The notes beneath the pieces are model-generated. The model did no database searches. It saw nothing but the letters and a program-made list of their open reading frames with translations, and was not told where the DNA came from. Shown piece by piece: positions 46,901-58,140 of a DNA stretch of 64,000 nt; the first letter of the stretch is position 1, and the number at the start of each line of letters is the position of its first letter. The DNA comes from Tubiluchus corallicola (lineage: Eukaryota > Priapulida > Priapulimorpha > Priapulimorphida > Tubiluchidae). Location: assembly GCA_030141605.1 (NCBI GenBank), contig JAQGDQ010000876.1:1-64000 (forward strand), in the 5' to 3' direction. The translations under genes were made by a program, and so were the position numbers.

Positions 46901-49900
46901 TCAGGAACAAGAAACAAAAGCGCAGAATTATGAAAACAATAGAAGCATAAAGCAGTTACTTTTGTTTTTTTTCAACTCAGCGCTAATGTAAAAAGTGATT
47001 TAAATTTGGGCAAAATAAATTTTCTGTCGGAAACTGCGTAATTTCATGCAAAAATATCTTTGCTAAAGTATTTTTAAATCACACTGTTTTTGTAATTTAT
47101 CTGTTTTTAAAATAATAAACGCACCTGGAGTTCTTTCTTGCTGTGCAACAGGTATGTGGATTTAACTGCTTTTAGCAACTCTTACATTTTCTGGTGTTAT
47201 TTTCTTTGTTTATGGGCTTGAAAGATTTTATCAAGCTATTGAGCCAAAAAATAGGCTTTCATTGTGTATATATGGAAAAATATATATGAAAAATATATGT
47301 ATATGTGCATTGTTATCACTGTGCATTGTATCATGTGCATTGTTATCACTGAAAGTTTTATATCCTGCTGTCTAATTGGAAATAAAAAGTATCTATATCT
47401 GTTGTTATCAGTAGTGGTAGTAATATTTATTGACTGCCATAAATAAACTGTCTTGACAGTGCATAACAACGACAAGAGCATTAACAGAACTGGATGATTG
47501 TCCGGAATTTTCCCATTAATCTGCAGTAACAACGTGAACAATGACTACAAAAACATTTACGTAGTACCTTAGACTTTAGTCCTTCCCATGCATGGATGCA
47601 CATTGGGCAGACAGCATTTTCCACTGTGTTCTATCGGCAGCTTCTCTTTCGATGTTCTCCCAACGTCTGTTCATAGCCCGAAGGTCTTCTTTGAAAGATC
47701 TGCGCCACGTTGTTTTTGGCCGACCTCTTTTCCTTTTTCCACCAGGTGGTTGCCAGCGTAACGCTATTTTGGAGTGGCGCTGTTCTGGTAGGCGTAGAAT
47801 ATGTCCAGCCAATCTCAGCTTTCTCTCTGCGACTATTTCCTGCAACCGCCTTGACTGCACCTGCTGTAGGACTTCCACATTGGTAACATGGGAAATCAGT
47901 GTACGTAGTACGCAACATAGTTATTATTTTTAACTGTTAATATAATGCCACGCTTGTCGATATAATTAATAAGCCGAACTTATGCACGGTGGTAGTTGGC
48001 AAGACAGAAACTTGGCCGTATTAACAAGGTAAGTTCACATTCTTACTTACCTTAATATGTGTAAGTATTTGGGTGTGGTCGGGCACAAAACAACAGGGAG
48101 GAGGATGGGAGAGCTGGCAGGGATGTGCAGTTTGAAAGGGGAAAAGGTTGCATCGGTACAGGTGGGTGGGTGCTCACGGCTTATTTCTATTTTGTGTTAC
48201 TCACCCTTCACAATTAATCTTCATTGTTGGAACTTTGCCAGTTTTTTTAATTTTGTTCACTGTACTGATACTAAAAAGTAAGAAGTAGAGCATTAAAATG
48301 CTTAGAAGATTGAGCGAGATAATTTAAATATGTTATAGCTCACTTAGGTGTCAGAAAAACTCCTTTTTACATTTCTGTATTTAAAAAAGTCTGATAAAAT
48401 CGTCTGAATTTTTACCTGATTTTACGACGTTGAGGTTTGTACTAATTTTAACACTTTTTAACAGGTACATAGAGATTTTCAAAAGCAGCCTGGTAGAAGT
48501 GGAAAATGCTGTCGGTTTCGGAGGCGGAAAGATGAGGAGCCTCTTATCCGGTCTGAACAATTTGCGACCGGGACCATACGACAGACTGGGAGGAAGCGGA
48601 GGGGGTGGCGGACGTTTTGGTGGCGGAGGTGTAAGAGGAAACAGGTTTGGCGGTAAGTTTAGGTCAAGCACCCCTTTTTACTTTTGTATCCTAGACTAAG
48701 CTTATGTCTTAGCAGAGCAAAGTCAGTTCATATTTGTAATTAATTGACATTTTTAGATTTTTGCACGAAAATTATTAACACAGCAAGAAACTAGTCAATT
48801 TATTTATTTATTTATTTATTTATTTATTGATGCAATTATCAACAGTTATCTACACACTTTATGTAATTTGTTGGAGTTGTGTCATAAATAGTATATTGAG
48901 ATAAACAAACTTGAATTGAATTGAATTGTTATTTAACAATGTTAAAATTTCAATTTTTATCCCGTACATTGTACAACATTAGTTGAATATAAATTAACCT
49001 AAACGTTTTAGAATATTTGCCTTGTGCAATATCCTTGTTTAAAATTCACTTTAATCATTTTCTAGGATTTCTTTTCTAAGTCGTCTGTGCATCTTTTTCC
49101 GAATTGCAGTTTTCACCATTCACTGTTTTCACTAGGTGGACTAAGCTTTTACGATGACGACTTTGATTTTGGCGGAGGTGGCGGGGGAGGGGGCGGCGGT
49201 CGATACGGCGGACGTGGCAGTGGTGGCAGCGGCGGCGGTGGGGGCGGCGGTAGTGGCAGAATGGGAGGAAGTCGTTCGGGTCGAGGTAGCAGTTTTGGAG
49301 GTGGACGCGGAATGGCCAACACTCAATTTCCAGAATTTGTGAGTCAGACGGGTCATAGCGTTCACATGCGAGGCTTGCCATTTAAAGCTACACAACAGGA
49401 TGTCATACAGGTACAATGGTAGATCTTGTAATAATATTCTTTTATTTTAGTACTATATTTTGTACTCACATAGTTCTGTTGAAATAGTGAGCCAAACAAA
49501 TTAAAACCTATGTTAATGACAGAAGACTTCCTTTCTGGCAGTGAGAAAGGCTAAATTGTCAGAATCATTGTTAAGTACAAGTATGTCAAAATGTTTCGTA
49601 TTTTTCTTTAGACCAATTAAACTGACTAATTTGTGTTTTATACAGCAGGTAAACAAAATAACATGTATATAAATTAGATAAAGAAAATAATATGTATAGT
49701 AGTCGCCGCTTACTAGACTCACTTTGGGACCGACGTGTTTTGACCCAATTAACCGATTGAACCTATTAACCGATAGGTGTTGTATTACTGCTATAGAAGT
49801 ATGAGTCGTCAGTTTATTATGCACTGCAAAGGTTTTTAGTCAATTTTAGAAATGAAGTAATGCCTAAATTCCTTTGTGTAGTTAAAAATTAGGAAAAAAA

Positions 49901-52900
49901 TTTAAAATATTAATTTATATAAGTGAATTAACAATAAATTAAAAAGTGTACGGTTCTACATCACACAAGTGTGTTTATTTGCAAAAATTACAAAAATTCC
50001 TTCAAAGTCGGCTGCTTCTTTTTCTCGCGAAGAAGTTAGCTCACAAAGTTCTCGTAATTGTAAAAACGTTGAAAATCTGTTATTGTGCGTGACTAAAACA
50101 GTTCTGAATCGTGATATCTGGATATATATATCTCGTGACAGTCTTGAACTAGTAATTTGACTTCTTCTTCTTCTTCCCAGCTTTTCCCTATTCGGGGTCG
50201 CCGTTGTGAATGAGTCTTCTCCACGCATTCCTGTTGTTGACCATCTCTTCATTTATGTCTTCCCTTCCCACATGATCTTCACCGACTCTTCTTTTCAGGT
50301 GTCCATACCATCGCAATCTTGCGAGGCCTCCACTACTTTCACTGTTCCTCCAATATTACTATTTCTAATTTTATCTCTTCTTGTTATTCCCACCATCCAT
50401 CTCAACACCCTCATCTCCACCACATCTCACAAGTGTATATTTAAACAATGTAATTAACCTACTAAAGAGTAAACACTGCATTTTCAACCGCTTTTGCTCT
50501 CTCTCTCTTTTAAGATAGCAATTACTCACTGTACTGATTGTTACATATCTACGGTACACTTCACAGCTGCAGCTTGAGCTACTTTACGTCGTTTTTACCA
50601 GAATGTGGTGAAATGCCCTCTAATTTGCTAAATATCACTTTATCATGATACGCGGGTGCACGTTGGCGGTGTGCATATAATGAGAGAGATCACGACGCAT
50701 CGTTACAGGCCTAGAAAATGCAGCTGCAAGTTCGCATAAATATTGTTTTGAATTTGACACAATTGCTGTCATTACCTAGTGATAAACTGGTTTGGCTATT
50801 CGTATATATTAATTCTACTGGTATGGGCTTTATATATATATATGTATATATATAAAAGATTCGAGGCTACAGATATACGGCTCTTTAGAAAGAGGAAGAA
50901 CAGGGCTATACGATGATGTAGGACATATTTTAGGGCAGGTCCAACGAGTTAATTAGATGTTCCATTTTTGGCAATTTTCGCTTGGAAAACTGCTGACGCA
51001 AAGCCATTGTTCTGACGTCATCCATTATACTCTGTCTATAACTTTAATTCAGTAAAAGCTGCTGTTGGCTTTGCGTTATAAGTGAGGACTGTGTAGGATG
51101 TTTGCGTATTATTGATTATTATAAGTGTATTTATACGCAAAATGTTTTGCTGGGCCTTTGCTAGTCGTATATTAATTTTTATTTTTTACCACTAATTATT
51201 GTGTGTATTTATCTTGACTAGTGGTTTTCCCCTATTCCCGTGATGAATGTTGTTTTTGAACATGGTCCTGATGGCAGAGTAACGGGAAAAGCAGATGTGG
51301 ACTTTGGTACTCATGAAGATGCTGTCAAAGCCATGGCGAAGGATAAAGGCAACATGCGTATGCATTTCGTGTATTTTATTTTTAGTTAAAACTACACAAC
51401 TTTATTAAAACTTACTTTTCATAGTTAAAATCATGCCAAACGTTTCGTCAGACTAGTACCTTGATCATCAGTGGTAACTTTATTTTCAAACAATCAGCTA
51501 TTTGTTACTGTATCAGTTTCTTTTCTTCAGGTCTGCTTATTCATTACCTATTTGTCTTTTGTAAATACATAATTAGTGCATAATTTACTTTATCAATTTC
51601 TTTACTGGTCTGTTTATTCATTACCTATTTGGCTTCTGCTAAATAGCGAATTAATGCACAATTTGCTGTATCAATTTCTTTTCTACTGGTCTGCTTAATC
51701 ATTACCTATTTGTCTTTTTGTAAATACATAATTAATGCATAATTTGCTGTATCAATTTCTTTTCTACTGGTCTGCTTAATCATTACCTATTTGTCTTTTT
51801 GTAAATACATAATTAATGCATAATTTGCTGTATCAATTTCTTTTCTACTGGTCTGCTTAATCATTACCTATTTGTCTTTTTGTAAATACATAATTAGTGC
51901 ATAATTTGCTGTATCAATTTCTTTTCTACTGGTCTGCTTAATCATTACCTATTTGTCTTTTTGTAAATACATAATTAGTGCATAATTTACTGTATCAATT
52001 TCTTTTCTACTGGTCTGTTTAATCATTACCTATTTGTCTTTTTGTAAATACATAATTAATGCATAATTTGCTGTATCAATTTCTTTTCTACTGGTCTGCT
52101 TAATCATTACCTATTTGGCTTCTGCTAAATACATAATTAGTGCATAATGCTCTATACTGTAGGCTCTGCCTATATAATCTGGTTGAATGTTTGTAAAAAT
52201 TTTCCTCTGGTGATGACAGCAGTAGCTCTGTCGAAACGTTTGGCATGATTTTAACTATGCAAAGTAAAAGTTTTAATAAAGTTCTGTTGTTTTAGCTATT
52301 ATATTTTGTTATTACACTTGTAAGCAAATATTTTCACTGTTGCATATTTTTTAACCTTTTTCCACTTTTTACTTTCACCTGTAATCACATAAGCGCTGAG
52401 AGTGGTAAGAGACAAATGCATCTTTATCAAAATGAATAAATAATGTTTCTCACTAGTATCTGAAGCCGATAATTTCTTTGTGGTAACTTTTTGTTAAAAG
52501 AAAAACTACACTTATCATACTGCAGGGATGAGAATTTTCCAAGGATACGCGGAATTCCGTGTTTTTGGAAGACCAGTAGTGCCATTTTTGTAATTCGCAT
52601 AAATTCGTTGAGAAAATTTTTACGGACCCATTGCATTATTTCACAAGCTGACCGCTAGTTGTCAGGCCGTCACTTTGTTTACATCACGTACATCAGTGTA
52701 ACCACGTGTATATCTCTATGTATAAAAATATAGAATCAATTGTGCGGAGTTATTTGAGTCAATTGCAGACAGTTTTTATATACTTTTGCATAGGAGCGGC
52801 CAGTACTTAGGTGTTTTTGAGACAATTAGGTATCATGTATCCTTGATAGTTGGGTATTTTAAATTATGCATGAAACAAGGTAATTGATCTTTTAAGTCCA

Positions 52901-55900
52901 CTTGGAGGTTCTCTTGAACCCCCATGGCGGCTTTGCCCCTCAACCCCATTGGGGGTCTAAGCGGCCCCCAAACCCCCGGGCCATTTCAGAGTTTTTTGCA
53001 ATTTGTCATTCTCATTCCTGTATCACACTGAAAGTGTCTTTGAATCAGCATCAGTTTTTGATGTACAAAATTGAGCCGCTTTTCCTGATTGATCGCAAAA
53101 TAATTTTCAATCATATTCAATTACTATTCAATAAGATAGAACATTTTAGTTAATGAACAATGTAAAACATTGCAAAAGTTAATGAAAGAATATTTTTGTC
53201 TATCTCATTCATCCTCAGTAATTTTGCGCCGTTTATCGAATTTAAAAAGTTTAATAAAAAATTCGTTGTGATTTTCGTATGTGTTTACTTTGTTAATGTA
53301 GGCCGCATTACTCACTTGTGTTTTGATCACGTTTTTGTTTGGTTGCTTGGCAACGAAGTATGACAACGAAAATCTACACTACAGTGGAAGTAGTAGCTAT
53401 TGCTGTTTGAAATTGTGACTACTTGTAGCCAGCTATTATGCACTTGTTTTTAGTCAAGTTCGCTAGTATATTTACTTTAATTTCGTTCTTGTAATTTTTT
53501 CATTATTGCTTGTTTGCAGAGCACCGGTACATAGAGCTGTTTTTGAATTCTCAAGCATCGCCGCCTCGTAACATGGGGGGTGGTAATTTTAACCAACTTG
53601 GTAAGCTTGCGACAGTTTCTCATCATCTTCAATTGTTAATTTTACACATTTGTTTAACTAAACATTGTTTTAAAAACTGTCCATTTTTGCTCAATTATCT
53701 TTTATGGTGTCTTGCGTTGCTGAATCAACTCTGTTTTTATACACAAAATTATTTATGTCCAGTAATAAGCAAAAGTTTATGACAGGGGTGTGCAAACTGC
53801 AGCCCGCGGGCCACTTGCGGCCCGCCGAGAGATCTTGTGCGGCCCGCGAAGAGGTTTGTCAACGTAATGAAAGTGTGGCCCACGCGATCCAGCTGAAGTC
53901 CGCGCCAATATCGCAAAGATAGTGCGGGTAGTTTTTTCCTCTAGATCGGATGGCATTAACTCTTACAAGACCGTTGTCACTTAATGTCACTGTCGCTCAT
54001 GACGAAATATATGGTTTTTAATATAAATTTTAATAACTTCTAAAATAGTTTCTTGAGTGTAGTAGTGCAGTAGTAATGATGTGACAAATCAGATGCAAAA
54101 AAATCTTTTTTAGGCCCTACTGTAGTTGGCTCCTTGACCAAACTGCATATGGCCCACAGGAATTGCGGGAATGTTTAATGTGGCCCTGCTAGTCAGATAA
54201 TTTGCACACCCCTGGTTTATGAGATCAAAAAATAGTCATTCGATAGGCTATAGCTTAGCCCGAAATGTGTTTTTTTTTTACGTTTGTCCGAGCGATAAAG
54301 AATGGGATCGATTATGTTTGTTCAAATGATAATAAATACTTCTACCAGTGATATGATTATTTAAGATAAAAAATTGCAAATTACTTATCATGCGATTTAT
54401 TTACAGGTGGCGGCATGGGTGGTGGTATGGGCAGTCAAGGTAGCGTACATTTTGATTTTCAACCGTGAATCTCTAGTTTTGCAGCATACAATTGTAGCAA
54501 TTATAGGTGCTAGGTTTTTTATTGATTTGTGCAAGTTCTTTTACGAATCAACTTTTTATGATTAGTGTAGAATTTCTGCAAATATACCGCAAAATAATTT
54601 CAATTGTAAATGTTTTACATGGTATTATTAAATTTATTGTAATTTGGAGAGCTCTAACCTACCTTTTTATCAAGGAATACAGGTACACTGAACTAGCAGA
54701 GCCACCTCAGTCATTTTTTGGTGCATATATAGGTTTTACACGTCAAATGTAGACACAGGAAAGTTCAAATGTGACTTAGGTAAGTCAAATGTAGACATAG
54801 GAATTTCGAATGCGTTTTGATAACTCAAATGTGACTTAGGTAAGTCAAATGTAGATGCGGTACTTTGAATAAATCGGTAATTAACTCATTTAAGTGCAAA
54901 TTACGAAAAGATAAAACCAAATTAAAATTATATTTTATGGTCATGGTGCTATCGGCAGCATCAATTTTTATTATATTTAATTAATTTGCAACTATTTGTA
55001 TAGACGTTAATACATTATTCAAATGTAAAGAAAATGTTTATTTGATAAGAAAAAAAGTGTTGTACATAAATAAGTTAACAATTATACAATTATTAATGCA
55101 TACATCAATTCTACATTTTATTTGTCAATGTTTTACAAAAATGTTGGTAGAAAAGAATAAATTGGTTCCCACTTCCCAATCAACAGTGAACCACTAATTA
55201 GTTTTTTAAGCAATGCATTAGCCCTGCAGTAATGAATTAGTTTCTCTCAAGAAACATTGTTTATTATAAGAATGTATTATTTTCTCTAACAGTTCCAATG
55301 GTATGTAAAGTTACAGAATATTAGTGAACCTATAACGTTGTTATTTTAACTTGAGAGCAATTATTAAATTAAGATTAAAGGAGATTAAATTTAACATCCT
55401 TAAGCTTTACCACCTATCCACATTTGAGATACCAATGTCACATTTAACTTGACATGTGTCTACATTTGATTTAGCAAAAATGCTTAAGATTTCTTGAAAA
55501 CCATTGTTAACACATTAGAACTACCTAAGTCTACATTTGAGTTACCAAGACACATTTGAACTACCTAAGTCTACATTTGAGTTACCAAGACACATTTGAA
55601 TTACCTAAGTCTACATTTGAGTTAACGCAGGTCTACATTTGCCGTGTAAAACCTACATAATTAAACGTGCTCCGTCAGTCAGTATAATAGAGTTGAGTGA
55701 GAAGAAATCATCCAGAAGCAGTTTACTGATGACTCCCATCCAGTTACTAACTAAATTCATTATTGTTTCATTCTGTTAAGCACACGTTGTTGCAATTTAG
55801 CTAATTCTCTCATCCCAGCCTGTATTATGGTCTGGATGAGAAGTCACCTTATGTAATGATATTCATTTTTAGGTATGGGCGGTGGAATGGGTGGCGGTGG

Positions 55901-56448
55901 CAGTTTTGGAGGCGGCTTCGGAGGTGGTGGTAACATGGGAGGCGGCGGCGGCTACGGAGGAGGAGGATTTGGAGGAGGTAAGCACGGTTGCTTATTTTAT
56001 CAATGCAGCTTTAAGTGCAACGCACGTTTTATCACGTTTCATTGTTCTCGAAAATATTGTGATTGGGCTATTCAGCATTATTGCTGAAAGAGAGAGAAAT
56101 TCTACAGAAATGATTGAGGCATATTTAATGGTTCAGACTTTTGACTTTATAAAATCCAAAGTTTCCTGGTTCATTTCCAGGATGTAACTTGTTTTTTAGG
56201 TTCTGCATTTTTTTGTCATTCAAGTAAATTTGGCCTTGGATATTCAGTTATAGTATCAAGCAAGAAATGTATCTGATGACTGTCCCTGCCTGCTTACTTG
56301 CCGATAATGTTTTTATGTCTTTTTAGGTAATCAAGATGGCGGCTTTGGAATGGGCGGAGGTCCTGGTGGAATGGGCGGAGGCATGGGTGGAGGAGGCGGG
56401 ATGAACATGAGCATGGGAATGGGAGGATCAAATTTCTCATCGTTTTGA
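37941..56448 (+). CDS. HNRNPH/F: hnRNP H/F family RNA-binding protein, three quasi-RRMs, complete
   Basis: Eleven exons total 1494 nt (497 residues plus stop): 37941-38058, 40352-40507, 41666-41806, 44671-44809, 48465-48652, 49136-49410, 51222-51357, 53520-53600, 54407-54439, 55873-55977 and 56327-56448. qRRM1 (~19-98) has [10 protein letters not shown] and [10 protein letters not shown], then the linker [12 protein letters not shown]. qRRM2 (~118-197) has [25 protein letters not shown] and [17 protein letters not shown] glycine-rich stretch (~230-310) follows, then qRRM3 (~321-400) with [22 protein letters not shown] and [10 protein letters not shown]. The tail is GGGMGGG-rich and ends SNFSSF. 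Family members bind G-tracts (GGG) through qRRMs and regulate splicing and polyadenylation in the nucleus. Most introns are phase 1, and three glycine-rich tail exons (33, 105 and 122 nt) could be skipped or varied. The tail is richer in glycine and methionine than the human proteins. F, H and H3 cannot be separated. Confidence 0.96.
38162..38646. mobile_element. hAT-Charlie-like MITE, copy 2
   Basis: Nearly the same sequence as 27630-28104, with termini CAGGGGTGCGCAAATTGCGG and CACACCCCTG. It lies in intron 1 of the hnRNP gene. No exact duplication was seen. Confidence 0.88.
40461..40712 (+). repeat. HNRNPH/F: 126-bp tandem duplication covering the end of hnRNP exon 2
   Basis: 40461-40586 and 40587-40712 are near-identical. 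The unit includes the last 47 bp of exon 2 plus its donor and the first 79 bp of the intron. The second copy repeats the exon end and donor (GAAG|GTACTT) but has no good acceptor before it. Confidence 0.93.
42645..42980. repeat. Dispersed repeat shared with 11392-12240 (short copy)
   Basis: Deletion derivative of the 11392-12240 repeat, in an hnRNP intron. The two end segments are conserved and joined by a short unrelated stretch. Confidence 0.65.
43105..43400 (+). repeat. Possible composite SINE remnant: tRNA-like then 5S-like
   Basis: At 43112-43190 there is a tRNA-like stretch, with TTAGTCAGAGCA resembling an A box and GGGTTCAAATCCC a B box. About 150 bases later (43335-43395) come blocks AAAGCAACACGGGAC, TTGCTTGATAAGTAG and GGATAACTGGTGAC that resemble the 5S middle. 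It is degenerate and the linkage is tentative. Confidence 0.3.
43802..44309. mobile_element. TIR element (CAGGGATGAGAATTTTCC family), copy 1
   Basis: Termini CAGGGATGAGAATTTTCCGC and TTTGTCATTCTCATCCCTG. It contains a C-rich CCCCCATGGGC / CCCCCAAACCCCC stretch near the right end. Same family as 52523-53020. Confidence 0.8.
44509..44602. repeat. 33-bp tandem repeat, three copies
   Basis: GTGTTGATTGTGATTGTCAC ... starts at 44509, 44542 and 44575, just upstream of hnRNP exon 4. Confidence 0.9.
45035..45584. mobile_element. TIR element (AGTGATGGGCGATT family)
   Basis: Ends AGTGATGGGCGATTTT and AATCGCCCATCACT are inverted. The right third contains two to three tandem copies of a CTCGATTGRTCTTGATTAAC block. 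It lies in an hnRNP intron. Confidence 0.75.
46010..46140 (-). pseudogene. hAT transposase C-terminal (dimerisation region) remnant
   Basis: The minus frame reads [19 protein letters not shown] then [20 protein letters not shown]-x(3)-IKTK-x-RNRL-x-DLR is the conserved end of hAT transposases, including domesticated ZBED/SCAND3-like proteins. Upstream residues are decayed, so this is a dead fragment in an hnRNP intron. Confidence 0.65.
47576..47925 (-). pseudogene. LINE reverse-transcriptase ORF, C-terminal end
   Basis: A minus-strand frame reads [30 protein letters not shown], then [26 protein letters not shown] and a stop after SMHGKD. The GHxLRxP ... RGRPxxTWRR ... EDL order is the hallmark of non-LTR retrotransposon ORF2 C-termini. 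It is truncated at the 5' end, as is usual, and lies in an hnRNP intron in antisense. Confidence 0.85.
48798..48830. repeat. (TATT)n microsatellite
   Basis: About eight TTTA/TATT units in the hnRNP intron after exon 5. Confidence 0.9.
49696..49960. mobile_element. Partial copy of the 13918-14821 element
   Basis: GTATAGTAGTCGCCGCTTACTAGACTCACTTTGGG (key blocks only) and GTTTTGACCCAATTAACCG match the left end of 13918-14821, continuing through AGAAGTATGAGTCRTC and GCACTGCAAAGG. The right end is not evident. Confidence 0.6.
50161..50335 (-). pseudogene. LINE 3' end with ORF tail and GAA-rich tail
   Basis: The minus strand reads [19 protein letters not shown], later [16 protein letters not shown] then stop, followed at once by a (GAA)n tail. 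The [11 protein letters not shown] and WRRLI motifs are typical of LINE ORF2 tails. The region between is shortened relative to intact elements. Confidence 0.75.
50798..51170. mobile_element. Interspersed element (GGGCCTTTGCTAG family), copy 3
   Basis: Runs from the AATTCTACTGGTATG / GATTCGAGGCTACAG segment to GCTGGGCCTTTGCTAG, just upstream of hnRNP exon 7. It lacks the core present in the other copies. Confidence 0.68.
51387..52294. mobile_element. Inverted-repeat-flanked element with internal ~81-bp satellite
   Basis: Ends share ~85 bp in inverted orientation, including AACGTTTCG-type and AATCATGCC / GGCATGATT blocks and TTTAATAAAGTT. Between them are about eight tandem copies of an ~81-bp unit (CAATTTCTTTTCTACTGGTC ... 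AATTAATGCATAATTTG), 51505-52150. The element begins 30 nt after the exon 7 donor of the hnRNP gene. Confidence 0.75.
52523..53020. mobile_element. TIR element (CAGGGATGAGAATTTTCC family), copy 2
   Basis: Near-identical to 43802-44309, flanked by TATCATACTG (52513-52522) and TATCACACTG (53021-53030), a probable 10-bp duplication with one mismatch. It lies in an hnRNP intron. Confidence 0.82.
53783..54214. mobile_element. hAT-Charlie-like MITE, copy 3
   Basis: Same family as 27630-28104, with the exact 8-bp duplication GTTTATGA at 53775-53782 and 54215-54222. It lies in an hnRNP intron between exons 8 and 9, and lacks about 40 bp present in the other copies. Confidence 0.92.
54730..55655. mobile_element. 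MITE with dense subterminal repeats, copy 3
   Basis: Long version, nearly collinear with 21510-22359, lying in the hnRNP intron before exon 10. The right terminus is GTGTAAAACCTA. Confidence 0.85.
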
Positions 56449-56617
56449 AAGACTGTCACAGTGAAGATTCATCCACAGGCGCTCGCCTCACACGCGCAGA
56501 CATGCACTGTGTTAATGTGATTGCGTATTTCATTGTTTCAAAACCATTTGTAATCTCATAAAGTTTTCTAAATTCTTTATAACAAGGATAGTACGCATTT
56601 CATAAACAACCCCTATA

Positions 56618-57059
56618 TACAGTCAACCCTCATTAAACCGGACTAATTGGGGGTGGGGAGGTCCGGTTTAGCCGATTGTCCGATTTATCCGATATGCCTA
56701 TATATGGTCTATATTATACAGGAATAATCACCTTAATAAGGCCTATATACATTGTACTATATACTGTGCACTATATACTATACAGTATATTACTTTAAAA
56801 TAGTTAACCTGTGAGGATAAAGAAATTAGCAAGTGCTTTCGATGGGATAAGCACACTGAATTTTGGCGGGAATCGTAGCAGCCTGGGCGGCACAGCGAGC
56901 CGCTTCGGCCCGTCAACGGCTCGTAGTGAGTTGGTAGGCCGTGTTGTGTTTAGCGCTCCGGCTCGGTCGGAAATCGGTCAGTTTCCTTTACCACGGATGA
57001 CGTCCGTCTTATCCGATATCCGGGCTGACGGGGTCCGGTTTATCGAGAGTCGACTGTAA
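56618..57059. mobile_element. pogo/Tigger-like MITE (CCCTCGTTAA family), copy C with internal insert
   Basis: Same termini and flanks as copy A, 170 nt after the hnRNP stop codon. A ~110-bp GC-rich segment at about 56826-56935 replaces a few bases of the family consensus and is absent from copies A and B. Confidence 0.8.
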
Positions 57060-57165
57060 TAAAAAATTTTCCATTTTTTATTAGTAAAAATTATCATATA
57101 GTCGATATTTATTATATATATCATATATTATCATATTTCGTACATCAGTTCCTGAATGTTTGCTT

Positions 57166-57300
57166 CTTCTACTTCTTCTTCTTCCCAGCTTTTCCCTATT
57201 CGGGGTCACCGTTGTGAATGAGTCTTCTCCGCGCATTCCTGTTGTTGACCATCTCTTCATTTATGTCTTCCCTTCCCACATGATCGGAAGCCCTTCCTGA
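57166..57300 (-). pseudogene. Second copy of the LINE 3' end with GAA tail
   Basis: Nearly identical to 50161-50275 (same WRRLIHN region and tail), then diverges at the GGAAGCCCTTCCTGACC junction near 57287. It lies downstream of the hnRNP gene. Confidence 0.7.
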
Positions 57301-57870
57301 CCCTAACCCTCGCTATTTATCCGGGCTTGGGACCGGCACTGAGTTGGGCTGGCTTGCCCCCCCCCCCCAGTGGCTAGGTTTTGCTGAATGCTTGCTTATC
57401 AGGTCTTTATCAAGCCAGATTGAAAACATTCAGTTATTGTCCAAGCTTTACTTACTAAATCACTTAATGTTTGACAAGCTCCTGCAGTGTATTAGCACAC
57501 GCTATAGCCATTCGACTATTCATTAAAATCATTTGCTGTTAGTAATCGTTGATGTTTACTTGTATGTGACTGTTTAATCGAACTTAATGTGCGTATATGT
57601 GGAATAAGTAATTTGTATATAAATTTAAATTTACCAGTTGCATTGAAACTGAATCGTTCAGCAGTTTAGCTGACCAAGGAAAGATTTTTTTGTAAATAGT
57701 ATGATTTGATGTAGTTCTTACGTGTGCACTGAAACAATGAATGGTGTTGTAATAAATGAACATTGGAGACATAGCTAAAAACTTTCATTCTTATGGATTT
57801 GACTGAACCTAATGCTGTGTAAGCTTTTGCGGGGTTTAGAAAACAGCAAGTAATACAAAACATATTCGTC

Positions 57871-58140
57871 ACCAGACGGCTTAGTCTAGTAGTAGTGGTA
57901 ATGCGTCTGCTTTCCGTCTGGGAGGTCGTGAGTTAGAACCAGCGGCCGGGTCATACCAAAGACTTTAAAAATGGTACCCGCTGTTGCCCTGCCTGGCACA
58001 TGGTATTTAGGGTACAAGTGGGGTAATAATAGTCTCTGTTATGTAGTTGTAGGTTGTTATTTACAGTCGGCGATAATAGCTCTTTGAGCTAATGTTAATT
58101 GTTGACCCAATGGCCGACTTTAAATAAAGATTATTATTAT
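57871..58140 (+). mobile_element. tRNA-derived SINE, second copy
   Basis: Starts ACCAGACGGCTTAGTCTAG, has a B-box-like GAGTTAGAACC, and ends TAAATAAAGATTATTATTAT. The tail (ATT)n and body match the reverse complement of 15139-15410. No clear target-site duplication was found. Confidence 0.85.

Noticed and set aside
48381-48671. Proline-rich minus-strand frame, and similar frames at 49076-49416
   Set aside because: Shadows of the glycine-rich hnRNP exons on the other strand.
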